Of a stretch of 64,000 bases of DNA, positions 8,143 to 18,941 are shown one piece after another. Source of the stretch: Firmicutes bacterium UBA7523 (lineage in GTDB: Bacteria; Bacillota; Dethiobacteria; Dethiobacterales; Dethiobacteraceae). The translations under genes and the position numbers were made by a program. The stretch lies in contig DLMZ01000055.1 of assembly GCA_002479415.1 (NCBI GenBank), forward strand, positions 68,027 through 132,026, written 5' to 3'. Each line of letters opens with the position of its first letter. Within the stretch, counting starts at the first letter, position 1. The notes under the pieces are model-generated. The model was not told the DNA's origin. It saw only the letters and a program-made list of their open reading frames with translations, and searched no databases.

Positions 8143-9939
8143 ATGAGTCAGGAAAACATACGAAACTTTTCAATTATTGCTCATATTGACCATGGCAAAT
8201 CTACACTGGCTGACAGGCTGTTGGAGTTTACTGGCGCGTTGACACAGCGGGAAATGTCTGATCAAGTTTTGGATCAGATGGATTTGGAAAGGGAGCGGGG
8301 CATTACAATTAAGCTGCAGGCTGTTCGGTTGTTTTATAAAGCAAAGAATGGCCAGGAGTATATGCTTAATCTAATTGATACTCCCGGACATGTGGACTTT
8401 ACATACGAAGTGTCCCGTAGCCTGGCGGCATGTGAAGGAGCGCTGCTTGTGGTTGATGCGGCTCAGGGTATTGAGGCGCAGACTTTGGCTAATGTTTATT
8501 TAGCTCTGGAGAACAACCTTGAAATTATTCCCGTTATTAATAAGATTGATCTTCCCAGTGCTGATGTGGAAAAAGCTAAAAAAGAACTTGAAGATATTAT
8601 CGGTATTCCGGGTGATGAAGCTATTCTTGCTTCAGCTAAAGAAGGTCTTGGCATTGAGGAAGTGCTAGAAGCTGTGGTTCAGCGTGTTCCGGCACCAGCA
8701 GGCGAGAGAAGTATCTCGCCAAGAGCACTGATTTTTGATTCTCATTATGATGCGTACCGTGGTGTAATCGCTTATGTCCGCGTTATGGAGGGCGAAATTA
8801 AGGAACGCATGAAAATTAAAATGATGTCTAACGGCAAAACATTTGAAGTATCTGAGGTGGGTTATTTCCGTCCGTTAATGACTCGTTCTTCGTCTTTATC
8901 GGCCGGAGAGGTTGGCTATGTTATTGCCGGAGTTAAAAATGTAAAAGATACGCGGGTAGGAGATACCATTACCTCGGCAGAGCGTCCGGCAACTGAGCCC
9001 TTGCCCGGCTATCGCAAGGCAAATCCCATGGTTTATTGCGGGCTTTATCCGGCTGACAGCGGCGAATATGAGGATTTGCGCGATGCTTTGGAAAAACTGA
9101 ACTTAAATGACGCGGCATTAACATATGAGCCGGAAACATCGGCAGCTTTGGGGTTTGGTTTCCGTTGCGGCTTTCTTGGCCTGCTGCATATGGAAATAAT
9201 CCAGGAGCGTTTGGAGCGGGAATATAAGCTTGATTTGATAACGACTGCACCTAACGTTGTTTATCGTGTAAATATGAATGGTGGCAGCGTGATACAAATT
9301 GATAATCCGGCGTTGTTTCCTAAAAGTGCTGACGTAGAATCAATTGAGGAGCCGTTTGTTACGGCCAGGATAATTGTTCCTAACGAGTATGTGGGTGCCG
9401 TAATGGAGCTTTGCCAGGAAAAACGCGGCAGTTTTATTAATATGGAGTATCTGGATGCAAACCGGGTTATGCTTACATATGAAATGCCCCTTAGTGAAAT
9501 AGTATTTGATTTTTTCGATTTGCTTAAATCGCGTACCAGAGGGTATGCTTCTTTTGATTACGAGCTATTAGGGTACCGTGCGGCAAAGCTGGTGAAGGTA
9601 GATATTCTGCTAAACGGGGAGCCTGTAGATGCTCTTTCATTTATTACCCATATTGACAGAGCGTATGCGCGAGGTCGTGAGTTGACGGTAAAGCTGCGGG
9701 AGATTATTCCGCGTCAGATGTTCGAGGTTCCGATCCAGGCAGCCATCGGCAGTAAAATTATAGCCAGGGAATCAATTAAGGCTATGAGGAAAAATGTGTT
9801 GGACAAGTGTTATGGCGGGGATATTACCCGCAAGCGCAAGTTGCTAGAAAAGCAAAAAGCCGGAAAAAAACGGATGAAGCAGGTGGGCAGCGTGGAAATC
9901 CCCCAAGAAGCGTTTATGGCTGTCCTGAAAATAGATTAA
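8143..9939 (+). CDS. lepA: Elongation factor 4 (LepA GTPase)
   Basis: 598 residues, the family length. G domain: AHIDHGKST (G1), DTPGHVDF (G3), NKIDLP (G4); then EF-G-like domains II, III and V and the LepA-specific C-terminal domain ([17 protein letters not shown]). It is a ribosomal GTPase acting on stalled or maturing ribosomes. An ATG at 8137 is part of the AGGAGG site, so the start at 8143 is chosen. It probably forms a transcript with hemW, which begins two bases after the stop. Confidence 0.97.
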   Translation: MSQENIRNFSIIAHIDHGKSTLADRLLEFTGALTQREMSDQVLDQMDLERERGITIKLQAVRLFYKAKNGQEYMLNLIDTPGHVDFTYEVSRSLAACEGALLVVDAAQGIEAQTLANVYLALENNLEIIPVINKIDLPSADVEKAKKELEDIIGIPGDEAILASAKEGLGIEEVLEAVVQRVPAPAGERSISPRALIFDSHYDAYRGVIAYVRVMEGEIKERMKIKMMSNGKTFEVSEVGYFRPLMTRSSSLSAGEVGYVIAGVKNVKDTRVGDTITSAERPATEPLPGYRKANPMVYCGLYPADSGEYEDLRDALEKLNLNDAALTYEPETSAALGFGFRCGFLGLLHMEIIQERLEREYKLDLITTAPNVVYRVNMNGGSVIQIDNPALFPKSADVESIEEPFVTARIIVPNEYVGAVMELCQEKRGSFINMEYLDANRVMLTYEMPLSEIVFDFFDLLKSRTRGYASFDYELLGYRAAKLVKVDILLNGEPVDALSFITHIDRAYARGRELTVKLREIIPRQMFEVPIQAAIGSKIIARESIKAMRKNVLDKCYGGDITRKRKLLEKQKAGKKRMKQVGSVEIPQEAFMAVLKID

Positions 9940-9940
9940 T

Positions 9941-11080
9941 ATGGCTGTTTCGGTTTATATCCATATTCCTTTTTGCTTAACTAAGTGCCACTACTGCGAT
10001 TTCCTTTCCTACCCTGGCAACCGGCATCTATTACGCAAAGATTATTTAATGCTGCTGGAGAAAGAGTTGTTATTGCGCGGACATGAACTGCGGGATGCCG
10101 GGCATAATGTGCACACTATATATGTGGGCGGCGGTACGCCTACTGTTTTAGATGCGGGGGAGCTGGATCGGCTGCTGGAAGCGTGCCATAGGCATCTTCC
10201 CTTGGAAAAGCCGGAGTGGACTGTGGAAGCTAACCCGGGAACTCTTGACAGCGGGAAAATTGATGTTCTTGCCGCCTTTGGGGTAAACCGGCTTAGTTTA
10301 GGGGTGCAGGATTTAGATGACCGCCGGTTGGCAATTCTAGGCAGACGCCATACTGCGGCGGATGCTTGGCGGGCTTTTGTTATGGCACAAAAAAAAATAT
10401 CTTCTATTTCAGTTGATATTATGTCCGGTTTGCCGGAGCAGGAGTGCGGTGATTTTTTAAATACACTGGCTGCTGTGGTTAATTGGGGGCCGGATCATGT
10501 TTCCGTGTATGGACTAAAGGTAGAAGAAGGCACTGTTTTTGCTGAACAATGTAACTCCGGCAGACTGTGCTTACCAGGGGAAGAAGAAGTACTTAATATG
10601 CTCCTTGCTGGTAGAGAGCTTCTAATAGAACAGGGTTTTGAACATTATGAAATTGCAAATTTCGCCCGGCCAGGATGTGCCGGGCGTCACAACATCACCT
10701 ACTGGCGCAATCTCCCTTATATTGGGGTGGGTCTTGGCAGCCATTCATACTGGATGGGCAGCAGGACAGTTAATGTTTCCGATCCGGTCGCGTATGGCGG
10801 CATGCTCATGGACGGCAAGCTGCCCATAGCAGAAACAGCGGCTGTTTCGTTGAGGCAGGAGATGGAAGAAACTATGATGCTGGGGCTTCGTTTGCTGGAG
10901 GGTATCAAGTTTGAAGATTTTGCTTGTCGGTTTGGCGAAGATCTGCGTGATGTTTTTTCAACGGAAATACTTTTTCTGCAGCAAAAAAAGCTGATTATTA
11001 CTGATAATTCACGTATTCGCATAAGCGAACGCGGATTCCCCGTGGCAAACCTGGTTTTTGCAGAATTCATTACTGCCTAA
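9941..11080 (+). CDS. hemW: Heme chaperone HemW (radical SAM, HemN-like)
   Basis: 379 residues. The radical SAM cluster motif CxxxCxxC is seen as PFCLTKCHYC near residue 13, followed by YVGGGTPT and the GLPEQ region and the C-terminal HemN domain. HemW proteins bind heme and deliver it to membrane hemoproteins; they were long annotated as oxygen-independent coproporphyrinogen oxidases. The lepA-hemW-hrcA order is typical of Firmicutes and supports HemW rather than HemN. Confidence 0.9.
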   Translation: MAVSVYIHIPFCLTKCHYCDFLSYPGNRHLLRKDYLMLLEKELLLRGHELRDAGHNVHTIYVGGGTPTVLDAGELDRLLEACHRHLPLEKPEWTVEANPGTLDSGKIDVLAAFGVNRLSLGVQDLDDRRLAILGRRHTAADAWRAFVMAQKKISSISVDIMSGLPEQECGDFLNTLAAVVNWGPDHVSVYGLKVEEGTVFAEQCNSGRLCLPGEEEVLNMLLAGRELLIEQGFEHYEIANFARPGCAGRHNITYWRNLPYIGVGLGSHSYWMGSRTVNVSDPVAYGGMLMDGKLPIAETAAVSLRQEMEETMMLGLRLLEGIKFEDFACRFGEDLRDVFSTEILFLQQKKLIITDNSRIRISERGFPVANLVFAEFITA

Positions 11081-11083
11081 CCC

Positions 11084-11112
11084 TTGACAAATACCAGAGA
11101 GAATGGTATTTT
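11084..11112 (+). promoter_or_regulatory. Promoter of the hrcA-grpE-dnaK-dnaJ operon
   Basis: TTGACA (11084-11089), 17-base spacer, TATTTT (11107-11112). The predicted start lies immediately before the CIRCE operator. Confidence 0.75.
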
Positions 11113-11121
11113 TTTATTAGT

Positions 11122-11148
11122 TTAGCACTCTAGCTTGAAGAGTGCTAA
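11122..11148 (+). promoter_or_regulatory. CIRCE operator (HrcA binding site)
   Basis: Perfect match to TTAGCACTC-N9-GAGTGCTAA, with arms at 11122-11130 and 11140-11148. It lies between the promoter and the hrcA start, the standard autoregulatory arrangement for heat-shock control. Confidence 0.97.
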
Positions 11149-11165
11149 ATAAGGGGGATATAAAA

Positions 11166-12194
11166 GTGACGGCTTTAAATGAGAGAAAACAGCAAATTCT
11201 CCGCGCTGTAATTACGGATTATATCGTAACTGCTGAACCGGTTGGGTCACGCACAGTTTCCCGCCGTTATCATACCGATTTGTCAGCGGCTACAATACGC
11301 AACGAAATGGCGGATCTGGAGGAACTGGGTTATCTGACTCAGCCCCATACATCAGCAGGTAGAATCCCTTCTCAGCAAGGGTATCGTTTTTATGTAGATT
11401 CTTTGATGGATGCTATGCCGTTGTCTGCGCAAGAGGAAAAATATCTTTCTCATTTTTATTTGCAGCTGCAAAAAATGAAGGAAATTGATCAAATTATTCA
11501 ACATACGGCTAAAGCTCTTTCAATGATTACCAAATATACTTCCCTAGTGTTAGGTCCTCAGCTAAGACGCAGCAGATTAAAGCAGCTTCGCCTTGTGCCG
11601 CTTAATGAGAAAAGAGCTTTGGTTGTGCTGATTACCGATACGGGTTTTATTAAAAACAAAATTATAGAGCTTCCCCAAGCATTAAGTGAAAATGAGCTTT
11701 CAGGAATAATGAGCTACCTAAATGAACAATTGGCTGGTAAAAGTATAGAATTATTATCTGCTGCTCAACTGCGGAAATTGCGCAGTGAGCTCTGTAACAA
11801 AATTGACCTTCTGGAGCAGATGCTGCTTTTATTAGATGAGTCCTCGTCTGAAAGCGAGAGCCGTGTGTTTCTGGGAGGAGCTTCAAACATTTTAAACCAG
11901 CCTGAATTCAAAGATATTGAAAAGGTTAAGCACTTGTTGGCTCTTTTTGAAGAGGGGGAGCGGCTGTCGTTTATGCTGGAAACTACAATGGCAGGTGTTT
12001 CAATTCGTATTGGGACTGAGAATAGAATAAGCGAGATGAATGAATGCAGTTTGGTTACCGCCACGTATATGCTTCATGACCGTCCTGTGGGGGCAATTGG
12101 AGTATTGGGCCCAACCCGCATGGAGTATGCCAAGGTTGTCACAGTTATTGAAAAAATATCTAACAAGCTTAATGGCTTGTTGGATATGCTCTGA
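11166..12194 (+). CDS. hrcA: Heat-inducible transcription repressor HrcA
   Basis: 342 residues from GTG at 11166 (AAGGGGGA upstream); the frame is open further 5' but that would run into the CIRCE element. N-terminal winged helix (QQILRAVITDYI, AATIRNEMADLEELGYL) followed by a GAF-like domain. HrcA binds CIRCE and is stabilised by GroEL, giving chaperone-level feedback. The CIRCE site directly upstream indicates autoregulation of the whole operon. Confidence 0.96.
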   Translation: MTALNERKQQILRAVITDYIVTAEPVGSRTVSRRYHTDLSAATIRNEMADLEELGYLTQPHTSAGRIPSQQGYRFYVDSLMDAMPLSAQEEKYLSHFYLQLQKMKEIDQIIQHTAKALSMITKYTSLVLGPQLRRSRLKQLRLVPLNEKRALVVLITDTGFIKNKIIELPQALSENELSGIMSYLNEQLAGKSIELLSAAQLRKLRSELCNKIDLLEQMLLLLDESSSESESRVFLGGASNILNQPEFKDIEKVKHLLALFEEGERLSFMLETTMAGVSIRIGTENRISEMNECSLVTATYMLHDRPVGAIGVLGPTRMEYAKVVTVIEKISNKLNGLLDML

Positions 12195-12211
12195 GAGGTG
12201 AGGAATTGAAA

Positions 12212-12703
12212 ATGAGTGAACATGAATTGGTAAATGAAAATGAAGACCTTCAGGAAGTTGCTTCGGATGTAACACTTGAACAGCTAAAGAATGAAAACTC
12301 GCAGCTTTTTGCCCGACTCCAGCGCTTGCAAGCTGATTTTGACAATTATCGTAAACGGGTGAAAAGTGAGAAGCAGGAATGGACAGAACAAGCTGTTTAT
12401 GATTTGATGAGGGAACTGCTTGCAGTAGTTGACAATCTTGACCGTGCTTGTCAGGCAGGCGGTTCCTCAGAAACGTTGCTTGCGGGAATAGAGCTTGTTT
12501 ATAAGCAGCTTTTGTCTGTTTTAGAAAAACAGGGGCTTAATGCTATTGAAGCTTCTGGAATGGAGTTTAATCCTAATTATCATCATGCAGTAATTCAAGT
12601 GGATAGTGAGGAGCCGGAGAATACAATTGTTGAGGAGTTGCAGAAAGGCTATCGTTTACACGAGCGTGTCCTGCGGCCCAGTATGGTAAAAGTGGCAAAA
12701 TAA
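12212..12703 (+). CDS. grpE: Nucleotide exchange factor GrpE
   Basis: 163 residues. An acidic, coiled-coil N-terminal half (EHELVNENEDLQ..., LQRLQADFDNYRKRV) precedes the beta-domain with FNPNYHHAV and GYRLHERVLRPSMVKVAK, the GrpE signature. It releases ADP from DnaK. An in-frame TTG lies at 12206, but the ATG at 12212 has better spacing from GAGGTGAGG. It is part of the CIRCE-controlled operon. Confidence 0.96.
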   Translation: MSEHELVNENEDLQEVASDVTLEQLKNENSQLFARLQRLQADFDNYRKRVKSEKQEWTEQAVYDLMRELLAVVDNLDRACQAGGSSETLLAGIELVYKQLLSVLEKQGLNAIEASGMEFNPNYHHAVIQVDSEEPENTIVEELQKGYRLHERVLRPSMVKVAK

Positions 12704-12736
12704 ATAATTAAGAAGATAAAGATAGGGGGTAAAAAA

Positions 12737-14566
12737 ATGAGTAAAGTTATTGGCATCGATCTTGGAACAACAAACTCCGTAGTAGCTGTGATGGAAGGCG
12801 GCGAGCCGGAGATTATCGCTAACGCGGAGGGTGATAGAATTACGCCGTCCATTGTGGCTTTCAGTAAGACGGGGGAGCGGCTTGTGGGTCAGGTGGCGAA
12901 GCGTCAGGCGATTACTAACCATGATAAAACAATTTCTTCAATTAAGCGGTATATGGGTACAGACCATCGCGTAAAAATTGATGATAAGGAATATTCTCCT
13001 CAGGAAATTTCTGCGATGATTTTGCAAAAGCTAAAGCAGGATGCAGAAGCATATCTGGGTGAAAAAGTGGAAAAAGCAGTTATTACTGTTCCTGCTTATT
13101 TTACCGATGCGCAGAGACAGGCAACAAAGGATGCAGGGAAGATTGCCGGGCTGGAAGTATTGCGTATTATTAATGAGCCTACGGCTGCAGCGCTGGCCTA
13201 TGGTATGGACAAAGGAGAAGACCATACAATTCTTGTCTTTGACCTTGGCGGCGGCACCTTTGATGTATCAATCTTAGAGCTGGGTGACGGTGTTTTTGAG
13301 GTGAAGTCCACCAGCGGCAACAACCGCTTGGGCGGAGATGATTTTGACCAAAGGATTATAGATTATTTGGCGGACCAGTTTAAAAAGGAGCAGGGTGTGG
13401 ATTTAAGAGCTGACCGTATGGCTTTGCAGCGCCTTAAAGAGGCGGCGGAGAAAGCTAAAATTGAGTTGTCAAGCGTTACCACTGCCAATGTTAACCTTCC
13501 CTTTATTACGGCTACTGCCGAGGGTCCGAAGCACTTAGATATGAACCTTACCCGCGCTAAGTTTGAAGAGTTAGCGGCTGATTTAATTGAGGCTACCATG
13601 GCGCCCACAAGGAGGGCGCTGGAAGACTCTGGGAAAAAAGCCGCTGAGATTGATAAAGTTATATTGGTAGGCGGGTCTACCCGTATCCCCGCAGTTCAAG
13701 AAGCAATCAAAAAGCTAATTGGCAAAGAGCCTCATAAAGGAGTTAACCCTGATGAAGTTGTGGCTTCTGGAGCCGCAATTCAGGCAGGTGTGCTGGCCGG
13801 AGAAGTTAAGGATGTTTTGTTGCTTGACGTGACTCCGTTGTCTCTGGGCATAGAAACTCTAGGTGGTGTTTGCACAAAGATAATCGAGCGAAACACTACT
13901 ATCCCTACATCCAAGAAACAGGTGTTCTCCACAGCCGCTGATAACCAAACGCAGGTAGAAATCCATGTCCTTCAGGGTGAGCGTCCCATGGCTGCGGATA
14001 ACAAAACACTGGGCCGCTTTGTGCTGGATGGTATTCCCCCGGCTCCCCGCGGCGTACCCCAGGTTGAAGTATCTTTTGATATTGACGCCAACGGGATTGT
14101 CAATGTTTTAGCAAAAGATTTGGGAACAGGCAAGGAACAAAAAATTACTATTACTGCTTCCACCGGTCTTAGTGACTCTGATATTGACGAAATGGTGAAG
14201 AACGCCGAGAAGTTTGCGGCTGAAGACCAGAAGCGTAAGGAATTGGCCGAAGTTCGTAACGAAGCTGACTCTATGGTTTATAATACAGAAAAGATGCTTC
14301 GTGACTTGGGAGAAAAAGTGGATACCGCTAAAAAAGGTGAAATTGAATCTGCTATTGCAGAACTTAAAGAGAAAGCTCAGAAAGACGATGTGGAAGCTAC
14401 TAAGAAAGCTATAGAAAACGTGACAAAGTACTTGCACGAATTGTCTGCTCAATTGTATCAGCAAAATGAAGAAGCACATGCACAAGAGCAATCCGGCAAT
14501 GAGGATGCATCAGGCAGTGAGACGGTAGATGCAGAGTACGAAGTGGTTGATGAGGAAGAAAAATAA
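12737..14566 (+). CDS. dnaK: Chaperone DnaK (Hsp70)
   Basis: 609 residues. ATPase domain motifs [19 protein letters not shown] and [11 protein letters not shown], then linker [16 protein letters not shown] and the substrate-binding domain, ending in an acidic tail [12 protein letters not shown]. It folds nascent and stress-denatured proteins with DnaJ and GrpE. AGGGGG precedes the ATG. Standard gene order hrcA-grpE-dnaK-dnaJ. Confidence 0.98.
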   Translation: MSKVIGIDLGTTNSVVAVMEGGEPEIIANAEGDRITPSIVAFSKTGERLVGQVAKRQAITNHDKTISSIKRYMGTDHRVKIDDKEYSPQEISAMILQKLKQDAEAYLGEKVEKAVITVPAYFTDAQRQATKDAGKIAGLEVLRIINEPTAAALAYGMDKGEDHTILVFDLGGGTFDVSILELGDGVFEVKSTSGNNRLGGDDFDQRIIDYLADQFKKEQGVDLRADRMALQRLKEAAEKAKIELSSVTTANVNLPFITATAEGPKHLDMNLTRAKFEELAADLIEATMAPTRRALEDSGKKAAEIDKVILVGGSTRIPAVQEAIKKLIGKEPHKGVNPDEVVASGAAIQAGVLAGEVKDVLLLDVTPLSLGIETLGGVCTKIIERNTTIPTSKKQVFSTAADNQTQVEIHVLQGERPMAADNKTLGRFVLDGIPPAPRGVPQVEVSFDIDANGIVNVLAKDLGTGKEQKITITASTGLSDSDIDEMVKNAEKFAAEDQKRKELAEVRNEADSMVYNTEKMLRDLGEKVDTAKKGEIESAIAELKEKAQKDDVEATKKAIENVTKYLHELSAQLYQQNEEAHAQEQSGNEDASGSETVDAEYEVVDEEEK

Positions 14567-14587
14567 GCAAGGAATGATGGGGGAACT

Positions 14588-15721
14588 ATGGGCAAACGTG
14601 ATTACTATGAGGTTTTATGCTTAGCAAGAGACGCCTCCGCAGAAGATATAAAAAAAGCCTATCGTAAGCTGGCCAGGCAATACCATCCTGACGTTAATCA
14701 AGATGATAAAAATGCCGAGGCAAAGTTTAAAGAGGTCAAAGAAGCGTTTGACGTGCTAAGTGACCCCAACAGGCGTGCTCAGTATGACCAATACGGCCAT
14801 GCTGCTGAGGAAGGTTTTAACGGTTTCGGAGGGCATGGCGGCTTCGGCCAAGGTGGTTTTGGCGGCTTTGAAGATATCTTTGATACATTCTTCGGCGGCG
14901 GAGGCCACAATCGCCGCTCCTCCGGACCGCAGCGCGGCAGCGATTTGCGCTATGATATGGAAATAACGCTGGAAAATGCCGCATTTGGCTTGGAGACAAG
15001 TATTAAAATTCCCCGTATTGAACAGTGTGATGCTTGCCAGGGCAGTGGAGCTAAGTCGGGCAGCGATGTAGTTACCTGCCGGCAATGCAATGGAACCGGT
15101 CAGCAGCAAGTTGTGAAAAACACTGCCTTTGGCCGCTTCGTTAGCGTTAAAACTTGTGATGCTTGTGCCGGTGAGGGTAAACAGATTAAAGACCCTTGTC
15201 CCACATGTAAGGGAGCCGGCCGACTTCAGCGCGAACGTACCATAGAAATTAAAATTCCTGCCGGTGTAGATACCGGTTCAAAGCTTCGAGTATCGGGTGA
15301 GGGCGAAGCAGGGTTGCGTAATGGCCCCCCAGGCGATCTTTATGTAGTCATTCGCGTCAGCTCCCATAAGCTGTTTAAGCGGGAGGGTAATGATATTATT
15401 GTGGAGGTTCCCATTTCCTTTGCACAGGCAGCTTTGGGTACGGAAATGGAAGTGCCTACGCTGGACGGTAAGGCTCGGATTAAGGTGCCGGAAGGGACGC
15501 AGCCTGGAACCTTCTTCCGCTTGCGAGGGAAAGGTATTCCGCATTTGCGCGGATATGGACGTGGTGACCAGCATGTTAAAGTTACCGTCAATATTCCTAG
15601 GAAATTGTCGGGCAAACAAAGGGAGCTAATACGCGAATACGCAGAGCTTTCTGGAGAAGATGTTTTGCCGGCAGAAAAAGGCATTTTAGATAAAATGAAG
15701 GATGCCCTGGGAGGCAAGTAG
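14588..15721 (+). CDS. dnaJ: Chaperone DnaJ (Hsp40)
   Basis: 377 residues. J domain with the HPD tripeptide (YHPDVN), a Gly/Phe-rich stretch, four CxxCxGxG zinc repeats ([32 protein letters not shown]) and the C-terminal client-binding domain. It delivers clients to DnaK and stimulates its ATPase. It starts 21 bases after dnaK in the same operon. Confidence 0.98.
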   Translation: MGKRDYYEVLCLARDASAEDIKKAYRKLARQYHPDVNQDDKNAEAKFKEVKEAFDVLSDPNRRAQYDQYGHAAEEGFNGFGGHGGFGQGGFGGFEDIFDTFFGGGGHNRRSSGPQRGSDLRYDMEITLENAAFGLETSIKIPRIEQCDACQGSGAKSGSDVVTCRQCNGTGQQQVVKNTAFGRFVSVKTCDACAGEGKQIKDPCPTCKGAGRLQRERTIEIKIPAGVDTGSKLRVSGEGEAGLRNGPPGDLYVVIRVSSHKLFKREGNDIIVEVPISFAQAALGTEMEVPTLDGKARIKVPEGTQPGTFFRLRGKGIPHLRGYGRGDQHVKVTVNIPRKLSGKQRELIREYAELSGEDVLPAEKGILDKMKDALGGK

Positions 15722-15732
15722 GAGGCGTTAGC

Positions 15733-16665
15733 TTGCGTTGGCTTGAATTAACGGTAACAACGCTGCATCACAGCAGCGAGGCTATAACTGAAAAGCTGTT
15801 GTCACTCGGTGCCAACGGAGTTTCCCTCGAGGAGAATTGGGATTGGGAAAAAGCCCACCGTGACGGTTTGGGTGATATTTTCCCGGCTCAAAGCGAAACA
15901 AAAGAACAAACAGTAATTATCCGGGGGTATTTACCCCTTTCTTTTTTAGGTTCGGAAAATGAAAAGCTTTTCCGTGACTTTTTAAGTGAATTGCCCGGGT
16001 ATGGACTGTCGCCGGCAGCGCTTTCCTGCCGGGAGGTAGACGATATTGACTGGGAAGACTCTTGGAAACAGTATTGGCAGGCTACTCCTGTGGGTAATAA
16101 ACTGCTGATTTTGCCGGCATGGCTTGAAAATGAGGCGCATCCCTCCCGTACTGTGATGCGCCTGGATCCCGGCCCTGCTTTTGGTACCGGCACCCATGAA
16201 AGCACACGTTTATGCCTGGAGTTGTTGGAAGAACAGCTGCAGGGGAAAGAAGCTGTGCTTGATTTGGGTTGCGGCTCGGGGATTCTCTCTATGGCAGCCC
16301 GTATGCTTGGCGCTAGTACTGTTTTAGGTGTCGATAGTGATGAAGCTGCTGTTCGTTTCAGCCGGGAAAACGCGCAGTTAAACGGGCTAGACCATACTCG
16401 CTTTTCTGTTGTTGATTTGCTGAAGGAGCAGTCATGGAACAGTTTCCCTTGTGCCGATATCATTTTAGCTAATTTAACTGCTGATCTGCTTATTATTGTA
16501 AAGGAAATGATGCCACAGGCGCTTCTTCCTGGCGGACGTGTTATTGCTTCAGGCATTATCATCCAACGGGCGGATGAAGTTATTTCATCATTCCAAGCTG
16601 CGGGCTTTACTTTGGTGCAGCGTAAAGATGACGGCGCATGGACTGCGCTAGTGCTGGAGATTTAA
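15733..16665 (+). CDS. prmA: Ribosomal protein L11 methyltransferase
   Basis: 310 residues, TTG start behind GGAGGC. The C-terminal Rossmann methyltransferase domain has DPGPAFGTGTHEST, LDLGCGSGILSMAA (SAM motif I) and ILANLTADLL. It trimethylates L11 on lysines and the N terminus. It follows dnaJ by 11 bases and precedes rsmE, the same order as Bacillus yqeT-yqeU. Confidence 0.94.
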   Translation: MRWLELTVTTLHHSSEAITEKLLSLGANGVSLEENWDWEKAHRDGLGDIFPAQSETKEQTVIIRGYLPLSFLGSENEKLFRDFLSELPGYGLSPAALSCREVDDIDWEDSWKQYWQATPVGNKLLILPAWLENEAHPSRTVMRLDPGPAFGTGTHESTRLCLELLEEQLQGKEAVLDLGCGSGILSMAARMLGASTVLGVDSDEAAVRFSRENAQLNGLDHTRFSVVDLLKEQSWNSFPCADIILANLTADLLIIVKEMMPQALLPGGRVIASGIIIQRADEVISSFQAAGFTLVQRKDDGAWTALVLEI

Positions 16666-16668
16666 TAA

Positions 16669-17409
16669 ATGAGCAGATTTTTTTATGCAAATAGTCAGCT
16701 TATTAATGAAGAGGTTACGCTCATCGGTGACGATGCTCGTCATCTCTCCCGTGTACTGCGCGCATCCCCGGGTGATTTTATTGAGCTTTGCAGCGATGCA
16801 GGTCAATGCCGGACTGCGGAAGTAATCTCTATAGGCAAAGAAACAGTTACATGCCGTCTGGCAGAGATACTGCCCGACCGCGAATCGGCTGTTCATGTAA
16901 CTCTGGCATTTGCTTCACTAAAAGGTGAAAAAACTGATTTTGTATTACAGAAAGCAACGGAGCTTGGTGTATCTGCTTTTATCCCATTTTGCAGCTCACG
17001 ATGTGTTGCTCGTATTGATAAAAAGGCCGGGGACAAGCTGATTCGTTGGGAGAAGATTGTCCGGTCGGCTGCCGGTCAGTCTTTGCGCAGCCGCATACCT
17101 AAAATATTTTCACCTTTGGATTGGACGCAATTGCTCCGGGAGTTCTCCAATTATCAAAAGACGGCATTTTTCTGGGAAGGGGCGGGTGAAAGGCCTCTAG
17201 CTCCTGTATTAAAAGGAATTTCACCAGGAGATAATATTCTTCTGGTAACCGGACCCGAAGGCGGTTTCAGCCGTATAGAAGCTGAAGTAGCAATGGCAGG
17301 CGGCGCTGAGGCTGTAACTCTAGGTCCCCGTATTCTCCGTGCAGAAACTGCCGCTTTAGCTTCTGTAGCCGTTGCTCTTTATGAAGTCGGTGAAATGGGA
17401 GGAAGATAA
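16669..17409 (+). CDS. rsmE: 16S rRNA (uracil(1498)-N(3))-methyltransferase
   Basis: 246 residues. N-terminal PUA-like domain, then a SPOUT knot with VTGPEGGFSRIEAEVA and LGPRILRAETAALA, the RsmE signature. It methylates U1498 of 16S rRNA. It starts 3 bases after prmA and its TAA overlaps the mtaB ATG by one base, so these genes are translationally coupled. Confidence 0.95.
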   Translation: MSRFFYANSQLINEEVTLIGDDARHLSRVLRASPGDFIELCSDAGQCRTAEVISIGKETVTCRLAEILPDRESAVHVTLAFASLKGEKTDFVLQKATELGVSAFIPFCSSRCVARIDKKAGDKLIRWEKIVRSAAGQSLRSRIPKIFSPLDWTQLLREFSNYQKTAFFWEGAGERPLAPVLKGISPGDNILLVTGPEGGFSRIEAEVAMAGGAEAVTLGPRILRAETAALASVAVALYEVGEMGGR

Positions 17410-18704
17410 TGGATACTGTTGCATTCCATACACTTGGCTGTAAGGTAAATCAAACTGAAACTGCCGCGCTGCAGAATCTTTTTGAGAGCGTTGGTTACCG
17501 AACAGTTCCTTTTTCTGCTCCTGCCGACGTATACATTATTAATACTTGTACTGTTACTCACTTGGGAGACAGGAAATCCCGTCAGATTATTCGGCGGGCC
17601 CGCCGTATTAATGCCGACGCAGTTATTGTGGTGACCGGATGTTATGCCCAGGTTTCAGCCGACGATGTAATGGCCATTCCAGAAGTAGATATTGTGGTGG
17701 GAACCCATGCCCGTGAAAAGCTGCCTGAGCTGGTTTTGGAAGCAAAAGAGACGGGGCGCTTCAGCAGTGTTAAGCCGATAGACGAAAAAACCGGTTTTGA
17801 ATCACTGCCTGCAGCGCAAACAGGCAGCCGCACCCGCGCTTTTCTCAAGATACAGGAGGGCTGCCGCCAGTATTGCTCCTATTGTATTGTACCTTATGCA
17901 CGAGGGCCACTGCACAGCCGCCATCTCGATGATGCACTGGCTGAAGCTCAGCGCCTGGCCGAATCCGGCTTTCGTGAGCTGGTTCTCACCGGCGTTCATC
18001 TAGGTTCCTACGGTGTGGATTTGCCCGGCAACATTGCACTTAGTGACCTGATATCACGTATCTCGCCGCTCCAGGGCATTGAAAGAATTCGTATTTCTTC
18101 AATCGAGCCAACAGAGATTACTCCTGATTTAGTGGAAACAATTATGCAGCATAAAAAAGTATGCCGCCATCTTCATATACCTCTGCAAAGCGGCGATGAC
18201 CAAATACTGCGCAGGATGAACAGAAAGTATGATTCCGGTGAATTTCTCTATTTAATGCACTGGCTGCGGGCCCAAATTCCTGAGATTGCCTTGACAACAG
18301 ATATAATGGTTGGCTTCCCCGGAGAAACGGAAGAGCATTTTGCCAACTCCGTTAGATTGATTGAGAAAATCGGGTTTAGTCGGCTTCATATTTTTAAATA
18401 TTCTCCCAGAAAGGGAACGCCTGCAGCAAAATTCCCCGACCAGGTGCCTCCTTCGATTAAAGAGGAGCGGGCGCGCCATTTAGCACAATTGGGGGATGAA
18501 TTGGCTGCTAGCTATCGAGAACGTTTTTTCGGCAAAACTGTAGGCGTCTTGTTTGAGGAAAAAGCAGGCAGAGGTAAGCTGGCTGGGTTGACTGAGCATT
18601 ATATTCGGGTTGCTGTTAAAGCGCCGGAATCCTTGCTTGGAGAGCTTATTCAGGTAGAAATAACTGCCAACGGAAAGAATGAGCTTGCGGGAGAAATAAT
18701 ATAA
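17409..18704 (+). CDS. mtaB: tRNA t6A37 methylthiotransferase MtaB
   Basis: 431 residues. N-terminal UPF0004 domain with three cluster cysteines (GCKVNQTE, NTCTVTH, GCYAQ), radical SAM CxxxCxxC (CRQYCSYC) and a C-terminal TRAM domain. It converts t6A37 to ms2t6A37 in tRNAs reading ANN codons. It is the last gene of the chaperone-translation cluster; a strong terminator follows. Confidence 0.95.
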   Translation: MDTVAFHTLGCKVNQTETAALQNLFESVGYRTVPFSAPADVYIINTCTVTHLGDRKSRQIIRRARRINADAVIVVTGCYAQVSADDVMAIPEVDIVVGTHAREKLPELVLEAKETGRFSSVKPIDEKTGFESLPAAQTGSRTRAFLKIQEGCRQYCSYCIVPYARGPLHSRHLDDALAEAQRLAESGFRELVLTGVHLGSYGVDLPGNIALSDLISRISPLQGIERIRISSIEPTEITPDLVETIMQHKKVCRHLHIPLQSGDDQILRRMNRKYDSGEFLYLMHWLRAQIPEIALTTDIMVGFPGETEEHFANSVRLIEKIGFSRLHIFKYSPRKGTPAAKFPDQVPPSIKEERARHLAQLGDELAASYRERFFGKTVGVLFEEKAGRGKLAGLTEHYIRVAVKAPESLLGELIQVEITANGKNELAGEII

Positions 18705-18728
18705 TACTGCAGTGACGTACTCAAAATT

Positions 18729-18757
18729 AAAAAAGCCGCTGTGCACAGCGGCTTTTT
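18729..18757. terminator. Bidirectional terminator between mtaB and agrD
   Basis: AAGCCGCTG-TGC-ACAGCGGCTT-like perfect palindrome flanked by A-run and T-run; serves mtaB on plus and agrD on minus. Confidence 0.9.
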
Positions 18758-18763
18758 TAATTG

Positions 18764-18886
18764 CTATTTTCTTAGTGCTTGAGGAAGCTCCGGCTGATAG
18801 AGAAGTGCTACGCAAGCGGAGGCGGCGCCGGACAAGGCGACTAGCGTTAACAAACCGGCAACCAAGGATAACAGTCTTCTTTTCAT
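18764..18886 (-). CDS. agrD: AgrD-like cyclic lactone autoinducer prepeptide
   Basis: 40 residues, not long enough for most gene finders. An amphipathic basic leader (MKRRLLSLVAGLLTLVALSG) is followed by AASAC and VALLYQPELPQALRK. The single Cys25 followed by a hydrophobic stretch and the YQPELP tail matches the clostridial AgrD prepeptide pattern, in which the Cys forms a thiolactone ring. AAAGGAG precedes the ATG. It lies directly downstream of agrB on the same strand, the protease that would process it. The mature ring size cannot be read from sequence; five or six residues starting at Cys25 is my inference. Confidence 0.85.
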   Translation of the reverse strand: MKRRLLSLVAGLLTLVALSGAASACVALLYQPELPQALRK

Positions 18887-18941
18887 TTTGAAAAACTCCT
18901 TTCATTTATAGTGATTGCTACTATTTCACTATAAAAATAAA

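Noticed and set aside
15888..16562. 224-codon minus-strand open frame inside prmA
   Set aside because: Shadow of a conserved methyltransferase gene; composition is that of an antisense frame.
18480..18905. 141-codon minus-strand open frame covering the mtaB end and the agrD region
   Set aside because: It overlaps mtaB antisense, spans the terminator, and has no family likeness; the 40-residue agrD frame has the ribosome site and family pattern.
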